The notes below the pieces were generated by a model, which was given only the letters and a program-made list of their open reading frames with translations, was not told where the DNA came from and did not search any database. Below, piece by piece: positions 11,996 through 26,800 of a stretch of 64,000 bases of DNA. The stretch spans positions 12,064,543 to 12,128,542 of the forward strand of contig OX422183.1 of assembly GCA_949130485.1 (NCBI GenBank), in the 5' to 3' direction. The DNA comes from Agelas oroides. Lineage: Eukaryota > Porifera > Demospongiae > Agelasida > Agelasidae. Numbering within the stretch: position 1 is the stretch's first letter; each line of letters begins with the position of its first letter. The position numbers and the translations under genes were made by a program.

Positions 11996-14850
11996 TGCGC
12001 ATGCGTATTTATCGTATCGCAATGTGGACTTTACGCTGTACTTTACCGGATCCTGTGCGAACTTTGCAGCCGCATGTACATGTGGTGGCGTCTGAAGCAC
12101 ATCAGAATGATCGTAGCTTTCGATTCACTACACGCAAGAATTTAGGCATGGTGGGCGGTTACACGGAGGACCTCAGAACTGCCAAGATTGGCGGCGGTGG
12201 GCGCTCGCTCGGGGATGGGCGCTTGCCCGGACAAGACGGTATATACAAAGGTTTTTTTCCCCAAAACTGTGTGCACCTTGATCCCACTGTGAAGCATTTT
12301 TTGTTTGAGCAAGTTAGATCCTGACTGATCCAATGCTGTTGTGGGCTAAGCCAGGAGTCTCTTGCTGGCTGAAATTTCATGTAGTGACAAAATGCCGCCT
12401 ATCTGACCACTACTGTTTACCTGGCTAAGCGGCAATTGTCGAAGGTCTCAATAGAACAAGGGTACTAATCTTTGAGCGCAGTTGAGGAGTGTAGGCTTTG
12501 ACAGGCAGTTATGTGGTTAGCTAGATATGCATGAGATGAATTAACGTAACACTGTCCTAAAAGCTTGAGGACTTACCTCGATAGGAAATAAAAAAGCCTA
12601 GTTTGGTAGTGAATCCTCGCCAGCAAGAATCCGTAGCTCACAAAAACTTCTACACTACAGGATCTAACCTCTGAATATAGGACTAGTCTAGGCAAAGGGG
12701 CGTGGCTTGCGTACTGTGCACATATATACGCATTCTTGGAGTGTCGTTCCGTTGTTCCGCTATTGTTATTCCGGTTTTCCAGTATCCCTAATCAAACATA
12801 TGGTAAGCACCAATACAAACACACAAGTCATATATAAATCTCCTAGTTGGTTAGTTACTTCATCTTACAGTTGGAAGTGTAACCTGTGTTCATGCATTCC
12901 CACATATTACTGTTGTGGCCCCTTTATATCTCCTTATGTTTTAGACACTACTTAAAGACGTCAATCACATCCAAAAGTTTGGCTAGTGTAGAGTAGATGC
13001 ATTGATAGGCTAAACTCAGTTAGCTAGCTATAGCTACATTGCCAGCAGAACAAAGGTCAGTGAGAATTGCTCCTTCCTTTTTGTCTTTTTCTCACTGTAG
13101 TCTAGTAACCTGCATGGTGTCGTGTGAAAATGACATATCAGTCTCGCAAAGCCAGACTCGTATGAGAGTCTGGCTTTGCCATAACCAAGCACCTGATGAT
13201 GAGCTAGCTACAGTACCATGCTTGGTTATAGGAGCAATGCGATCTCCTCAGGGGGGAAGGGCCTGGGGACTAGGCTAATGCAGTACTTGCTCATAGAGCC
13301 TCTGCAGTGAGATAGCAGCCCTAGAGGTACACTAGGTAGTTCAACCTTGATTGAGCAGCACCAGTTACATGAGTTAGCTGCAACTACGTACATTCACAGT
13401 TCCATTCCATTATAGTTATGGAATGTCGTTGTGGTCAAAAATGGGATGGCAGAAATTAGCGCTTGATCCTCAGTCTCTTTACTCTCTGTGCACCTCGATC
13501 CTTGGTCATTTTTAGATCTCACAACCTTAGTAGCAGCCTTCCTTGATAGTAGTAAGCAGAGCCCCCATGCATGGTAATGGAGTTAGTCATTAACTAGATG
13601 TATATATATAAGCTTTGGAGCCGGCCATCTAGCGAGTCTAGCTAGCTAGTCATCCCGATCATCTAGCTAGTCATTAGCTTTGTGTAAGCTTTGGACTCAT
13701 CCTCTGCTACTTAGTAGCAGAGGATGAGTCAACCTTTTAACTAGGATGAAGGGTAAAGGTCTGGGGATCCCCATCTTCTGACTGTGACATCATGATACCA
13801 AACAAGGAAGTATGCCGGCAACACTGGACTTCTTCATACAGCCTCTGCAGTGAGATAAGAGCCCTAGACAAATTATAGCTAGGTAGCTCAACCTTGATTG
13901 AACGGCACCAGTTAGCTACATGAGTTAGCTGTAATTGTGTGCATTTACTGTTCTATTCCATACTCCTTTCCAGTGATTAGAGACACCTGTCCTATTATTG
14001 TGGCAAAATATGGTAATCTCTCAGTGAAAATGGATACACCATGCATGACAGGTGGCTCATCACTAACTACAAAGCTTACTAACTATTAGCCATAAGTAGA
14101 ATTGGGACCACCTCACCTTTCTACAGCTAACATACATAATTATGCAACAGTTACAACTAACCACGCAACAGTAATCAGTTCAGTTAGTAAGACTGTAGCA
14201 GATCACCTTTGCAGCATAGGTACATGTAATTGTAAACAGTCAGACAGCTCCAAGTTAAGTTCAAGTTAACCAGCTAAAATGGACAGCTAAAATGGACAGC
14301 TACCTCCACTCAGTCTAGGTTCCTGCTCCTGTTCCTGCTAACAACTCATGTTATTTTCCAACCTGCAACCCACTCGTGTGGACTCACCGGTGTGTGTAGC
14401 AAATCAAGATCATAGCTATACTTGCCAAGAACCACATTGTGAAGTAACCAAGACTGATGTGGGTGCCCTTTTGGAAGCCACAGTATATTAGCTATGTCGT
14501 CATGATAGAGAACAGACACTCACATTCAGAACAGATTTATATGCTAATAATAACCCACCCCTTTTAACTAGGATGAAGGGTAAAGTAAGCTAGTTGCATG
14601 ACGTCCGGCTTCCAAGCTATACATCATCCATATATAGTTAGCGCCACTGCGCTGCGCTGCGCAGCGGTTGATGTCAAAGCTCCTCCCACCTATAGAGGCA
14701 CATATATGATCAGCCTCCACAGAGCAAGTCAGTAACAGCCTGTCAAAAGTGGTACGTTGGTATGTCAACGCTTTATGTAAATCTGCATTGAACGTGTTTC
14801 CTATGGTTGCGGTTCATTCGGTATAGCTGGCACGTCAGAGGTTGTCCAGA
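11996..14850. other. Gene-free stretch upstream of the first receptor
   Basis: No gene is supportable. Contains a perfect palindrome at 13,694-13,730 (GACTCATCCTCTGCTAC and its complement), a short foldback at about 13,140-13,180 (CTCGCAAAGCCAGACTC), a repeated AGCTAAAATGGAC near 14,273-14,300, and two related segments at about 13,299-13,390 and 13,838-13,940 (CTCTGCAGTGAGATA...AGCCCTAGA). Promoter elements for the gene starting at 14,851 could not be identified. Confidence 0.45.
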
Positions 14851-17800
14851 ATGTCCGCCGCTCTCCCTGCACTGGCAGCGCTAGTACTTCAGATCGTGGT
14901 ACATACGTGCACTGCAGATGCAGGAGGTAATGCCCAGTGTGAGCGTTGTTTCACAGTTTGTGTTTGTATTTACACTGTAACTTGTATATCTTGGTCTGGT
15001 TTAATGTTTAGCTATACTGCGGCTATCGGTAGCTTTTTTGTAGCCTACTGAATATTATATTATGTCGATCGTCATGTTATTGAAGACTTCCGAATTCGTT
15101 GCTAACTATTTTAGCAATACATTGTCTGTTTCAGTGATCTTGGTGACTCCATCCAACCAGACTGTACCAGTCAATACCACTACAAGTTTCTTTTGCAAAG
15201 CAAGGGGACGTAATGCAAGATGGTATATAAATAATCACAGAGTTGACGATTTTAATGAACAAGAGTATATTGACAAAGGTTTTACATTTCATGATGAACA
15301 AGCTGATGACAGTGGTGACAATCACATACACAATCTGAATGTAACTGTCGTGGCCTCAGTTGCTATCAACAACACTAACTTCCGCTGTTCTGTCTATCTG
15401 GATGGAGCTACTTTCAGTGATCCTGCTGAACTAATTGTTATGGGTAAGTCTTGATATATACCGTTAGCCTCGTTCCCAGGCTGTTTTTGGGGCGAGGGGA
15501 GAACCTGGGAACGAGGCTAATATACCGTGCTCTGGCTGCTCCAGGAGATTCTAGCAAAGTGGAACCTCTACTAAGGTCACTCTGTGTGGTAGCACGCCAT
15601 CTCTACGTATTACTAGACCAATACAACCACCTTCTTTAATTAATGCAACCAAAATAATAGCCCAAGATGACCACCGTATAGAGGTTTCACTACACATAAT
15701 TATGATATTGTTTGTGTTATTTATCTCTATTGATATTGAGGTCTTGGTATAGCATCGGGTCCATTTTGTTTAGACAGATCAAAGCCCTTGATGGTAGTAT
15801 GTAATACCATGGATAACATACAAATGACAATAACAGTGTAAGCTGCTGCCGATGAAAACCTCAAGTGCATGTCTACATAGTCAAAGCAAAAGGTTTACAC
15901 TGAATTCCTGACTTCGTCTCTTTTACCAATCCTTCCTCTACATTTTATGATTGACAGCATGAGGTCCACAGACCGAACAGCATTGGTTAAATTTTTATTC
16001 ACTTTCCACTAAACTAAAGGTGGTCCAGCAACTCCCAATGTTTCACTGCATGTTGTGAATGCAACCCTGCAACTGAGTTGGGACCCTCCCTTCACATGGC
16101 CTGCGCATGAGATACTACGCTACACAGTGAGAATGGAGAACAGAAGCAGTGGCATTACTGCAGATCCTGTGGTGTTGACTCCTACTAATCTCACATATAC
16201 ACTGACTGCTAGTGCTCCTGCCCAACACTGTGCTGAACTGAGATTTAATGTCACAGCATCCAATGCTCTTGGAGACAGTGCTCCTGCAGTTGTCACTGGA
16301 GGATTTCCTAAGGGTGAGGTGTGGTATCAGCTGCATCATTGGAGGAGTTCGATGCCTGTCTTCTTTCGAATAAGTACCTCAGTTTAGGGTGCAAACTGCC
16401 ATCTAATGGCAGTAGGCGCAACTCGATAAAATCATTACTAGTTTACTATATCACTAATAAATTGACTTTGTGCATAACATCCTGTGTATTTAACCTGAGA
16501 CTGCTGTACAATTGTAGATAGCCATAGTGTATTGTTCTGATATGGGAAGTATAGTAGTGAGTGGGAAATTGTGCCTTCTACAAACTTTCCCTTGTGCGCT
16601 ATGAAAGGTGTTACACTCGAAATGTATCCTTTGTGCAGCTGGCCAGACATGTTTGTCCCGTATCCCATTAAAGACCTGAAAGGGTTATCATATTATATTA
16701 CTACTCTCATTGTGTTTTATTGATGCTCAATGAGTCAATACGGCATTTTACTTGAAAGCCTTATAGTTATGGAAGATTTGTTTGACCACATATGGTTTTG
16801 GTATTAATATAACATACTGCACTACTTAATTGGAAACTGATGTAGAAGTTTTAGAAAAAGTTGTTAAAGACTCCTCAAGTTACACTGCATGCATGCAGAA
16901 CCAGTGTTTCATCATCATGGCACTTACAATGTGAAAAGCAGAATTCCTCTCTTTCTATTCACACACAGTTCCAGTGTTTCATTCTCAACCAACATATAAT
17001 ATCATTTTCCAGCAAGATGGAACTCCAAATCTTGAGTTAGAGTTTGAGGTAAGAATTGTGTGTCTGAATACACAATTCTGTGACTTTTGTACATATTGTA
17101 TGTATGTATGTATGTGTGTGTGTATGTATGTATGTATGTACCGTATCACTTGCAAAATATATTAGTATAATGAAATTTTGATGGCTGGGGTTTTGTAGCA
17201 GTTCACCTTCAACTAAAAGGTTTGAGCAGTTCACTATATAACTGTAAATAATAGCTGAATGGTGGAAGCGATCCACATTATCATGATTCTTATATACAGA
17301 CATTGCTATTCATTTGGATTTTACTTTGCTTTCAGCTTCCGCAGGTCTGTCCCTACCAAGAACTTTCATATACCATCACACTGCAACAAGTTGATGGTGA
17401 GGGAGATGCTGCAATTGTGGTTGGACCCATAATAGTGCCTAATCAGCGATTGGCTCCGGTACAAAAGACCATACGTGATGGTTTGGTAATGAATGCAAGA
17501 TACTCTGTGGTTGTGAGTGTGAACACTCCAGGTGGAATGGGCACTTCAGGTGGAATAAGCACATCATCTCAACTGTTCTTTGTTGGTAAGTATATTGAGT
17601 CACATGGTAGCTGTCATCCGTAGGTTGGCTGTCTGTGACGAATGCAAGAGTGTGTAGTTTTGACGATTGACAGTTTAGTTAGCTAAAGGAAGGGTACTGT
17701 GTAGTGAGTATGAACCAGGTGTATATTAGCAACTTAAGTCTGCTTGCAAGTTCCAATATTGTATAGCTGGAAATTTTCATGGGGTTAAAAATTTTGTTGA

Positions 17801-19730
17801 TGTTCCAAATATGCTTTGTCCTGCTATGGTATACATTTGCTTAAAGTCAACTTAGGAGGTAGGTTCATTACCAGGCATTTGCCCATACACAAGATCCCAT
17901 GCACGAGAACCCATGCACAAAAGCCCATGCACAAAAGCCCATGCACAAGAACCCATGCATGAGAGCCCATGTATGAGAGCCCACACAAGAGAGCTCAAGG
18001 CATAAAACTATTATGTATACTGCATGTGAAGCACTGATATTATCCTCAGTTGTTAGTGTGTGCAATAAATTACGAGCTGCATAGATACCCCTCTGTTTCA
18101 CAGATGTGACTCTAGAAATCCCCACAACTACACAAGGAGTGACAACAGGTGAAAGAATAACAATAACAACATCAATAGGTGCATAATAGCTATTGTGTAC
18201 ATAGCTATGTATGTGTGTCAGAGGTTACACAATCGTGCTTATTGTGTGAAGAGAGTAGTACTATGGCACCAGAGAGCTAATTGTGAGGTGGCATGGGAAG
18301 AGGGACCGAAAGAGTTCAAAGCTCAAGTCTGCTTTGCTTTCCAACACATTTAAACACTGATCTTTTCTTTCAAAAGTCATCATTGCCTTACTTGACCTTT
18401 CAACTTCCTAAACCCCATTTTTCATGCTTCCTCAACATGTTGTCAGAGAAACCGTGCTCAAAGCTTCACTCAATAAATATACTAAAGACAGTACATACTA
18501 GAGGTCATTATATTGAATACACAGTGGAACTGCATCCTTTTTAAACAGAAACTATGACAACAGAAGATGATACCCTGAAGATTGCTCTTATCTCAAGTTT
18601 TGGGGTGATGATCATCCTCATTTTAGCCATCATACTAATACTGATCACAGTCATCCTCCTCCGTCGAAGATACAAATACAGAAGTAAGTAGCTAACTATA
18701 CATTGCTATGCAGTTTAATGCTTATTGTGTATACATTTAGCAATGAAGTGACACTCTGTAAGTGCTTTACCAACCTAACGCAGTATCATAGCTCCAACAA
18801 CCCATTGTTTGGTATTTTGTTCCCATAATACTTTTATTATAGCACATTTACTAGAGTGGTGTAACCTGACAATTAACACATGCCCCTTCCAGGGTGCATA
18901 GGTTTTATTTCAATCATAGTTGTGAACGCACATTCGCGTTTGTTGTTTACTTACCATGATTGCACATCTTTGGTAGAGGATAGTGCCCATACAGAATGCC
19001 ACTTAAACACTCTAAGGCCTGGGATACTTAGGATGTTGTTAATAGGTTGAGGGCACCAGCAGAAAATCAATTAGCACTGCCCAAGCATGGCTAGTGCTTA
19101 GACACTGTTTGGACAAATCATCGGAGTATAAGTAATTCAGGTGAAGATTTTAACCTACTTATATACCTAACCATTTACCCAGGCAATTAACTCATAAGAA
19201 CGTTGCTGACCAACGTGTAAAATGACTACCTCCAATGGAGGGACGCTAATTATTACAAACACCCTATGGAACCAAGTCTGAACTTTATGCCTGATTAATA
19301 ATTCATTTACTTTCTAAACCACATGCACATTGGTGTATTGGGTGTTGCTGAATCCTTATAACATTGGAAGAATACCTCAGAGCTCAATGGCTTCCTTGTA
19401 TGGCTTGTGGAAGCCTGAGCGATGACTTTATATACCGTGTGTTGTAAGGCCTATTAGCAGTCACCACATCTGAAGATCTTAATATGGCATCTTGGGTGCT
19501 ATTATGTACCAGCTAAACCATATATAATGATACCTACACTAGTAATACATGGCACACACAAACATGCACACACGCACACATGCACACACACCTACACACA
19601 CGCACACACACTCACACACACATGCATGCACATATATATGCACGCGCACACACGTACGCATGCACATGCACGCACACACTGACACATACACACACGCACA
19701 TATACACACACACACATGCACACACACACA

Positions 19731-19826
<96 letters not shown>

Positions 19827-20222
19827 GGCAGGAGAGCCTCAATAAGCAAGTCTAAGCGTTTGCCAATGGTGCCTAACCCAATCTATGCTGGACCAGTGTA
19901 TGAAACAGTTACCCAAAATATTAGCCCGCTACCCAATCAAAACTTTGCCCCACCATCTCCCTATGGGAACATTCCTACTTACCCAGCCGCAGAGCCCTCT
20001 CTGGACAGCAAGTTTACACATTTCAACCCAGAGGCAGCCCTGCAATGCAATGAGAATGCAACTGTTCCAACTGTGATAATCCCTTCAAGTGTCATAAGCG
20101 AGGACAACTACACTGTGATGCGTTCACCTACATCAACTGTACCTCCAGTGCAGCCCCAGCCTGCAGAACATGAGAACACTACAATGAGATATGTGCAAGA
20201 TCCTACAGTGACTGACCTCTGA
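14851..20222 (+). CDS. Ig-FN3-FN3 single-pass receptor A
   Basis: A cell-surface receptor of 527 residues from eight exons: 14851-14926, 15135-15443, 16020-16313, 16969-17048, 17336-17585, 18104-18148, 18549-18683 and 19828-20222. All junctions are GT-AG with phases 1,1,1,0,1,1,1, and the frame stays open. Order: signal peptide (about 1-24); Ig domain (26-128; Cys in SFFCKARG, Trp in ARWYINN, Cys in NFRCSVY); FN3 (129-226; LSWDPPF); second FN3 split by a phase-0 intron (227-336); Thr-rich stem (337-351); membrane helix followed by RRRYKYR; cytoplasmic tail (397-527). The tail has NPIY (413-416), a second tyrosine PVYETV, and NYTVM with Tyr491. Many N-glycosylation sequons. Ligand unknown. The start is the ATG giving the signal peptide. 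The last intron ends in a CA microsatellite. Structure and frame are certain; adhesion or recognition role is inferred. Confidence 0.9.
15466..15522. repeat. Tiny foldback in intron 2 of receptor A
   Basis: AGCCTCGTTCCCAGG and its complement face each other across a short loop. One of about ten members of this hairpin family in the window, here within an intron just after a splice donor. Confidence 0.7.
17101..17140. repeat. TATG/TGTG microsatellite
   Basis: Tandem TATG and TG units in intron 4 of receptor A. They generate spurious frames on both strands. Confidence 0.8.
17880..17992. repeat. 14-bp minisatellite
   Basis: About seven or eight imperfect tandem units based on AGCCCATGCACAAA in intron 5 of receptor A, drifting from AGAACCCATGCA to AGAGCCCATGTA. 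It is not coding. Confidence 0.75.
19548..19827. repeat. CA-rich microsatellite abutting a splice acceptor
   Basis: Degenerate CACACG/CACATG units pass into a pure CA tract and run directly into the AG of the exon 8 acceptor at 19826-19827, replacing a normal pyrimidine tract. Long HT- or CV-repeat frames on both strands here are artefacts. Confidence 0.9.
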
Positions 20223-23200
20223 GTGTGTAAACTGCCAGCTGCAGTTATGTGTGTGACTATTGTACTCTCACAATGCGTGTTTGTAACACTTACCATATCA
20301 CACATCATTGTTTACACACAACTGTCTGTAGCTGTCTGAACCAATTTTTGTCTTTTGCACCATATTGTGTGAGCACCATCATCTATTATAGCCAATCTAC
20401 TGTTATCACAGTGTTTTATGTTGTATATATAGCTTTCCATTTGCAGTTGCTTTGTACATGATAGAATGCGCAGCAGATTTATAGTGTAGACTGCATAAGC
20501 AAAAATTGACATCAGTTACGTACCTACGAAAAAATGTATTGCATTGCTTCCAGAATAATGGTAGCCTTAGTAACAGGCTCTCTCTACAGACATAGTAGAG
20601 CGGCGAGAGCCTTAGTCACGTGACCAGCCCGGTATGACTATCTGGCTGGCCATGAGGCTAAGAGAGCCTGGAACCGAAGGTAATTAAGGGTTTGTTAATG
20701 TTGGGAGAGCCTGCAGTCAATGCTAGAATAATGGTGGCCCTGCTGTTTTGTTTCCTCATGATCAAGATGCAAAAATAACATACAGATGAATGACTGGCTT
20801 GTTGGGTTTTTAGACTTGCTTGCATCTGTATGTGTAGCCTCGTTCCCAGGCTTTCCCACTGTCCAGTTTTTGATCGCTTGCAGCTGCATACTGCAAGTGA
20901 TCAAAAATTGGAAGGTGGGAAGGCCTGGGAACGAGGCTACACACACTGTGTAATAAAAGCACACATGTATGGATGCTATACATGTACTAATATAAACACA
21001 CGTGTACAGATGTTCCATATTAGGCATGTTAGTACGGTGTTAGTAGCTACTGTGACTAGCCTCACCCCCAGGTCCAAAACAGCCACTTGATCCTAGTGGA
21101 TTTATATAAGCTCACTTCTAGACCCTTATAACTTTACAAATGTCAAATGAGGCTACCGATATGGACGGTAGAATGAAGAATGTTCATCACTTTTTGGCCA
21201 AAATTTAACTTTGCATCCACGCATGCTTCCAATTTTTCAACATCTGATTGTATTTAATCAGTAACTCCCATTCTTAGTATGTATACCTTACGTTGTTCTG
21301 GCACTACCATGATGTCTACACTAGCTTCCACCAACAACTCAGCCATTACTGTACAACAAAGGATAGCCTTGTCTGAGTGCCTGGGAACAAGGCCAAGTAA
21401 AGCAATGTTCTGCAGAATAAACTTTTTCTGGTTTTCTAACTATAGGATATATTGTATCATCTTGCATTATAACACTGCTGTTATGTTTTGCACACATATT
21501 TGGATTATTTTATGGGAGAATTTTTCATTGTTGATAAAAACTTGCTTTATATAATCCCTGTTTACACATGTTGCTGCTGTGAATGTACTTAACATAAGCA
21601 TACACTTGTTACCTAAACAAACCATCACCAAGCTAATAATTTTGGTATAGCTACTTATAGACCAAAGAAATTGGTCAACTGTATGTCCTTTACAATATGT
21701 GGAGCCAATGAGCATCAGCCAGTCTGGATGGTGCCAAAATCCATGTCTGGAACAACTAATCTTAGGCTGTGCAGAAGCCAGAAGCCTCTCTTTGTGTAAA
21801 GTTGCTCATGTATGTAGTGTGACCTTCATTGATAGCATGGAGAACTGCATGGCATCCAGGAAGCACTGTTACAGACTCTTTAGAAGACTCATGTTCCATC
21901 AAAATATTGTGACTTTACTTCAGTTATTGTACAATACAACAAGTGAAGCAACTAACTCTGCAGCTAGAGGCTATTGGACACAACCAACCAATCATTCCAG
22001 GCTCCGATCTGGGGAAATTTGTGGCATTACAAATGTACTTTCACTTTCATATCAATCGGTACACTGCAATTGTCATTCTGGTACTTCTTATCATACTTGA
22101 AACTGTAGCTGTTGTAGCTGAGCTGTAGCTGTTATAAGGGGTGAATACACTAAAGGTAGGGCACAGAATCTGATAATGATGGACATATGCATCTGTCACA
22201 TAGAGGGTCCTATATATGTATCCACTTGCTAGCTAACTAGTGAACTATAAAGTGCTCATTATATGAAAACCCCTAAACTCAACAGCTAGCACACTGTAGT
22301 ATGTGCCTCAACAGTTGATACCATGGGTCATTTCCTGTGGGAATGAGAAGAATGTAGCCTAGCGAGCACATCCGAAGCTGGAACTGACTGGGGGCTTATA
22401 CCCATTCTGAATGAATGCACTGTAGTCAAAACTACTGTAGCTAAACTGGTAGCTATTGCTTGGAGTGCACAGTACAAAACAGCCCCTAAAATGTGGGTAT
22501 CTTCTATTGTATTCACATGTGACTATGTTTGCAAAGCCGTTAGTAAATGAAGTGTGGATGGTCGGTGGTATAGTAATACCTCCCAAGTTGACAGAAAAAT
22601 AACCCCAAATAACTCAGGTGCATGCACATGGGCTAAACTTCATACTCAAATATTGTAGCTCTCGTTCCATAAGGGTTGGTCCAGGACTCATGTGAGGGGG
22701 CGGCTGGTTGACACAGCTAATTAAATTTTGGTACACTTTGTGTGTGTGCTGACAAAATTCTCCTACTAAATATTCATAAGTTATTGGAAACTACTTATAC
22801 TCAGAAGTAGTGAGTCCTCCAGTTTTGTCTTAAGCATTGTGATTACCTTCATGTTCTGATGATGTATACATAAGTACAAATATAGCTATGGCACAACACA
22901 AGCACACACAAGAAATTTGAAGTGGGAGAGAAGAGGATGGCTAGCGACATTTTCCACTAGACGATTCCCTAGATCAGCTGATGATGTATGTAGGGTTGTG
23001 TGTTGGACAAGAAAACGATATAGATATGTACATATTCTGAATCATCAATTATTTAAGTACATGCATCTAAAAGTTAAAACTGTTTGATCATCACAATGCA
23101 TCCTGATCACTGCTTATAGACAATACATATGTATTCAATGGTTGTACAAAAGGTTCATTATATGTAAGATTGATTGTGCAAGCATCCACATAATGATGTT

Positions 23201-23780
23201 ATTGTAAACTGTTGACGCGAATCATAACATTGTTTATATATATTTAACCTCATTCCCAGATCAATGGTTTATCTATGGCTGGTTAGCCTGGGAATGAGGG
23301 TACATACACAGTGTACACTAGAACTGTTTGTTACCTGTGCCATGATATTAGGAGGCATGTGAATACAGTCATCGGGATTGTAATGACATGTTTATGTACA
23401 GCAATTGGAACCAAGGTTCATTGGAGACATGAGAAAAAAATGTAATTTTTAATAACTGTTGATAAAGTTCAATTGTTCACATTTCAAGATGAGGGGGTTT
23501 TGTTGCAATAACTATTACATTGAGAAGTATAATCTGGTTTGTAGCCGAGCAGTTGTTTTTCCCAACACATTACATTGAGTTGTGTACAATCTTCTTTTCT
23601 ATATTCATACCAATAGCTACCACAACAATGACATCCCACACATCCTGGTCTTTATTTGAACCAGCTGTAATAATAAACACTAGCATAACATTGTTCATAC
23701 TGTGCCTCTACCTGAATGCTGTCTTTACAAACCCCTCACCCCCCAGAATTTTGTACTGCAAGCAACGAATGAGGCTACCC

Positions 23781-23827
<47 letters not shown>

Positions 23828-26800
23828 TTATACACAAGCAATTGGCCGAATGAGGAGGATTATAATATGCTACATAAAGGTAATTTATGTACAGGCACTA
23901 ACAGAAATACAGGCAAATTGTTCTTCATACAGCAATTTAGTTACATACCTATGTGTTCCAACCCATAAAGCAATGCTTCTCTTGGTGACGGTCTGTATGT
24001 GCCTCCTCATAGTAGGGCAATCGCTGTTCCTTCTGGGGGAATGCAACAGGAACTGCTTAGCAGCTATATACATACTATTATACATATCATTTGATGCTAT
24101 TAATGTTTACAGCCAATCAATAGACAAGCAAAATTAGGTATGTTACACAATATACTAGTAGCTATAAAACAATTTTGCTATTGCATCATTTGCATGCTAA
24201 TCTGACGTCAATCTCTCATAGCTACTTGTGTGTATTGATAATGTAAAGCAATGCTATGGTAAAGGGTTCAGTTGAAATTGTGTGTGGATATACGTTCCCC
24301 TTTTTTCCTACCCTTTTGACATGACATAGCATGGGTATTGGCCAATATAGCCACATCAAAGGCTATAGTGTACAGATTGAATGCTCAATAAAAGAATGCC
24401 TTTTTGACATATAGCCTTCTCATCCAGTTACAGCAATGGGATGCAGTTTTAATTGTTTGCAAAGCTCATAACACTTCACATGGATGGAATTTGTGTAGCT
24501 AGCAACAAGGTAGAATACCTTTTGAATAACATTGACCACCCATAATGTTGGCAGCAACTGGTGCATGGCACTTCTGAGTTTTCTTAGACAATTACTAAAA
24601 TAACAGCAATCAGCCACAACATCCGGAATGTTCAGTGGCCTTTGTTATATACTAGGTCACAAACCCAGGCTGAACAAAACCTGAAATGACAGGCGTGGGT
24701 TTGAGACTAGTTTATAACAGCAATGTTTTAAAGCAGTGGCCTGTACTGCAACAACTCATAAAGATGGGCATGCTATGAACTCCATATAAACACTGCTCAG
24801 AATTCATAGTTACATAGGTTATACATGAGTTAGTGTATTGTGCAGAGTGTACTGCAGGCCTTCCCTGCTGTTCTGCCGCTCCTATGCATTATTGCAACCA
24901 CAAGCTTAAGAGTAAAAAAAGGAGAGAAGGAGGGGGGCTTGGAACGCTAGTGTGCTAGTGTAGTAGCAATTTACATTACAGCAATAGAACAAATATGGTG
25001 TATTCATGTATTGAACTGATTGATTCGAGGACTTGATCAAACAATGTCTGAATACTATTGTGTAGCGTCATGTGTTTTGTAATCCACTGTTACAGTCACG
25101 GTGGCTCCTAGCTGGTGAGGGAAACTGTAGAGCTACTGAGCTAGCTTTACACATGAGCAAACCGTAAAGTTAGCCACTGATTTACACATGAGGATGAGCT
25201 TGTTATGCTTTTTCTGTCCATGGTCAATTAGAACTGAGAATCAAAATGCCTTTGTTTCACTAGTAGAATTCATTCTTCATTTATAATATATTCATGCTGT
25301 GGTTATGATAATAGTTGCTACTGCACACACACACCCAAGTACCAACACAGGATTATTATTGTAGTAGTTGCTATGTAGGTGGTTGGTTTCTATGCATGGC
25401 TTTGTACTTATGTAAATTTGAGCGTGTGCAGACAGTCATTGATATACCAACAATGGATCAGACTCAGACTACTGGGTGCAGAAATGAGAACTCAATCACT
25501 AAAATAAACAGATACTGTATTTAGATAGTTTCATGTCCCGATTTCATCACCATAAGACACTTGAGAATCGGGATGGACATGACTGGGTGCGTAAACACGC
25601 AGCAGTTGGGTGAGGAGGGAGGTTGGAGAAATTTCACTCGATTCGGAGGCCATTTTTTGGACCAAACCATTCTACTAGTCTGCTACAAAGTCATGCTTGC
25701 GTTTACTTGCTAGCCATTGTGGACTTTAAAGTAGCTGATCATGGGTCCCTTCATTGATCCAATGATCATGGACATTTGAATCATGTGCCTGATCTTAGGT
25801 CTTAGGGGTTTGTACATGAATTAGAATTTATAGCAATCCATGTTCTCATTCTCATAATGCTCATAATGGCTGAGGCTAGCGGACTAGTAGTCTTCAATTG
25901 TCACCATATGCTGGCTTAACTTTTGCGGGGGTGGTCATTGTTAAACCATGAATATACTTAAGCTATGAGCACAGTATATTTCTTTTGCATCTGGTACACA
26001 ATACCTTTGTGTGAAGAGTTTTGAGAGGCAACAGCTCTCCAAACCAGATTACACTTGTAATGTCCAGAGCAAAAATCCCTTGTTCTCACTTCCTGAGATA
26101 ACAAGTACATGTAATACCGTAATCTCCATTATTTTCGAGGGTGGGTCTATTTTCGGGAGATTATGGCACCGTTCTATTTCTTGCATGATTCTAAAAGGTG
26201 AAAAGCATACATACATGTCTATAACCATGCACCTACTGATGCTTAAGTCACAGGCTACACTGCAACTATTCAGCTACAGTAGCTTACTGAAATGACAGTG
26301 TGTAACACCTATCCCTAACTCTCGTTCTCAGGTTGAGCTGTGATGGTCTACAAAAACATGCATGGTTGCCCAAGCTTGGAAGCCATATAATAATGGGTAC
26401 TACCAAATAATAATAAACTCTCTCAAGTGCAAAGTGCAAGTAGCCCCCAGATACCAGGTACTTTTCATACCACTTTGAATCATTAATGGTATTCAAAGCT
26501 ACGATACCGGCACTCAACTGCCTCATAATAAGAACTAGGGAGTTTTTCTGATTACATTGAAACTGCCTACATTGCAACAGCTGTTGTTAATATTTGTGGT
26601 ACCACAAAAATTAGTAAGCTACGTCTTGAATTACAGAACTCACTCATGTTAAATCAACAAGTCGGTGAGGAGTGTAGTCTTGTGCTTAGCGATTCAGTAT
26701 TCACTGAAAATCAAAAAGAGCCTTAATTTATTAACTATTACATTCGCTTTCTTACTTCACTAGCATAGCATGATCAGCGAAAAGAAACTCATACTATATG

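Noticed and set aside
19539..19855. Several open frames of His-Thr or Cys-Val repeats
   Set aside because: Translations of the CA microsatellite in all frames; only the exon starting at 19,828 is coding.
21699..22100. 133-codon plus-strand frame
   Set aside because: No domain, no splice context, composition like the flanks.
23520..24137. 205-codon plus-strand open frame with hydrophobic segments
   Set aside because: It runs through a poly-C and CA microsatellite, has no homologous domain, and its hydrophobicity reflects AT-rich composition.
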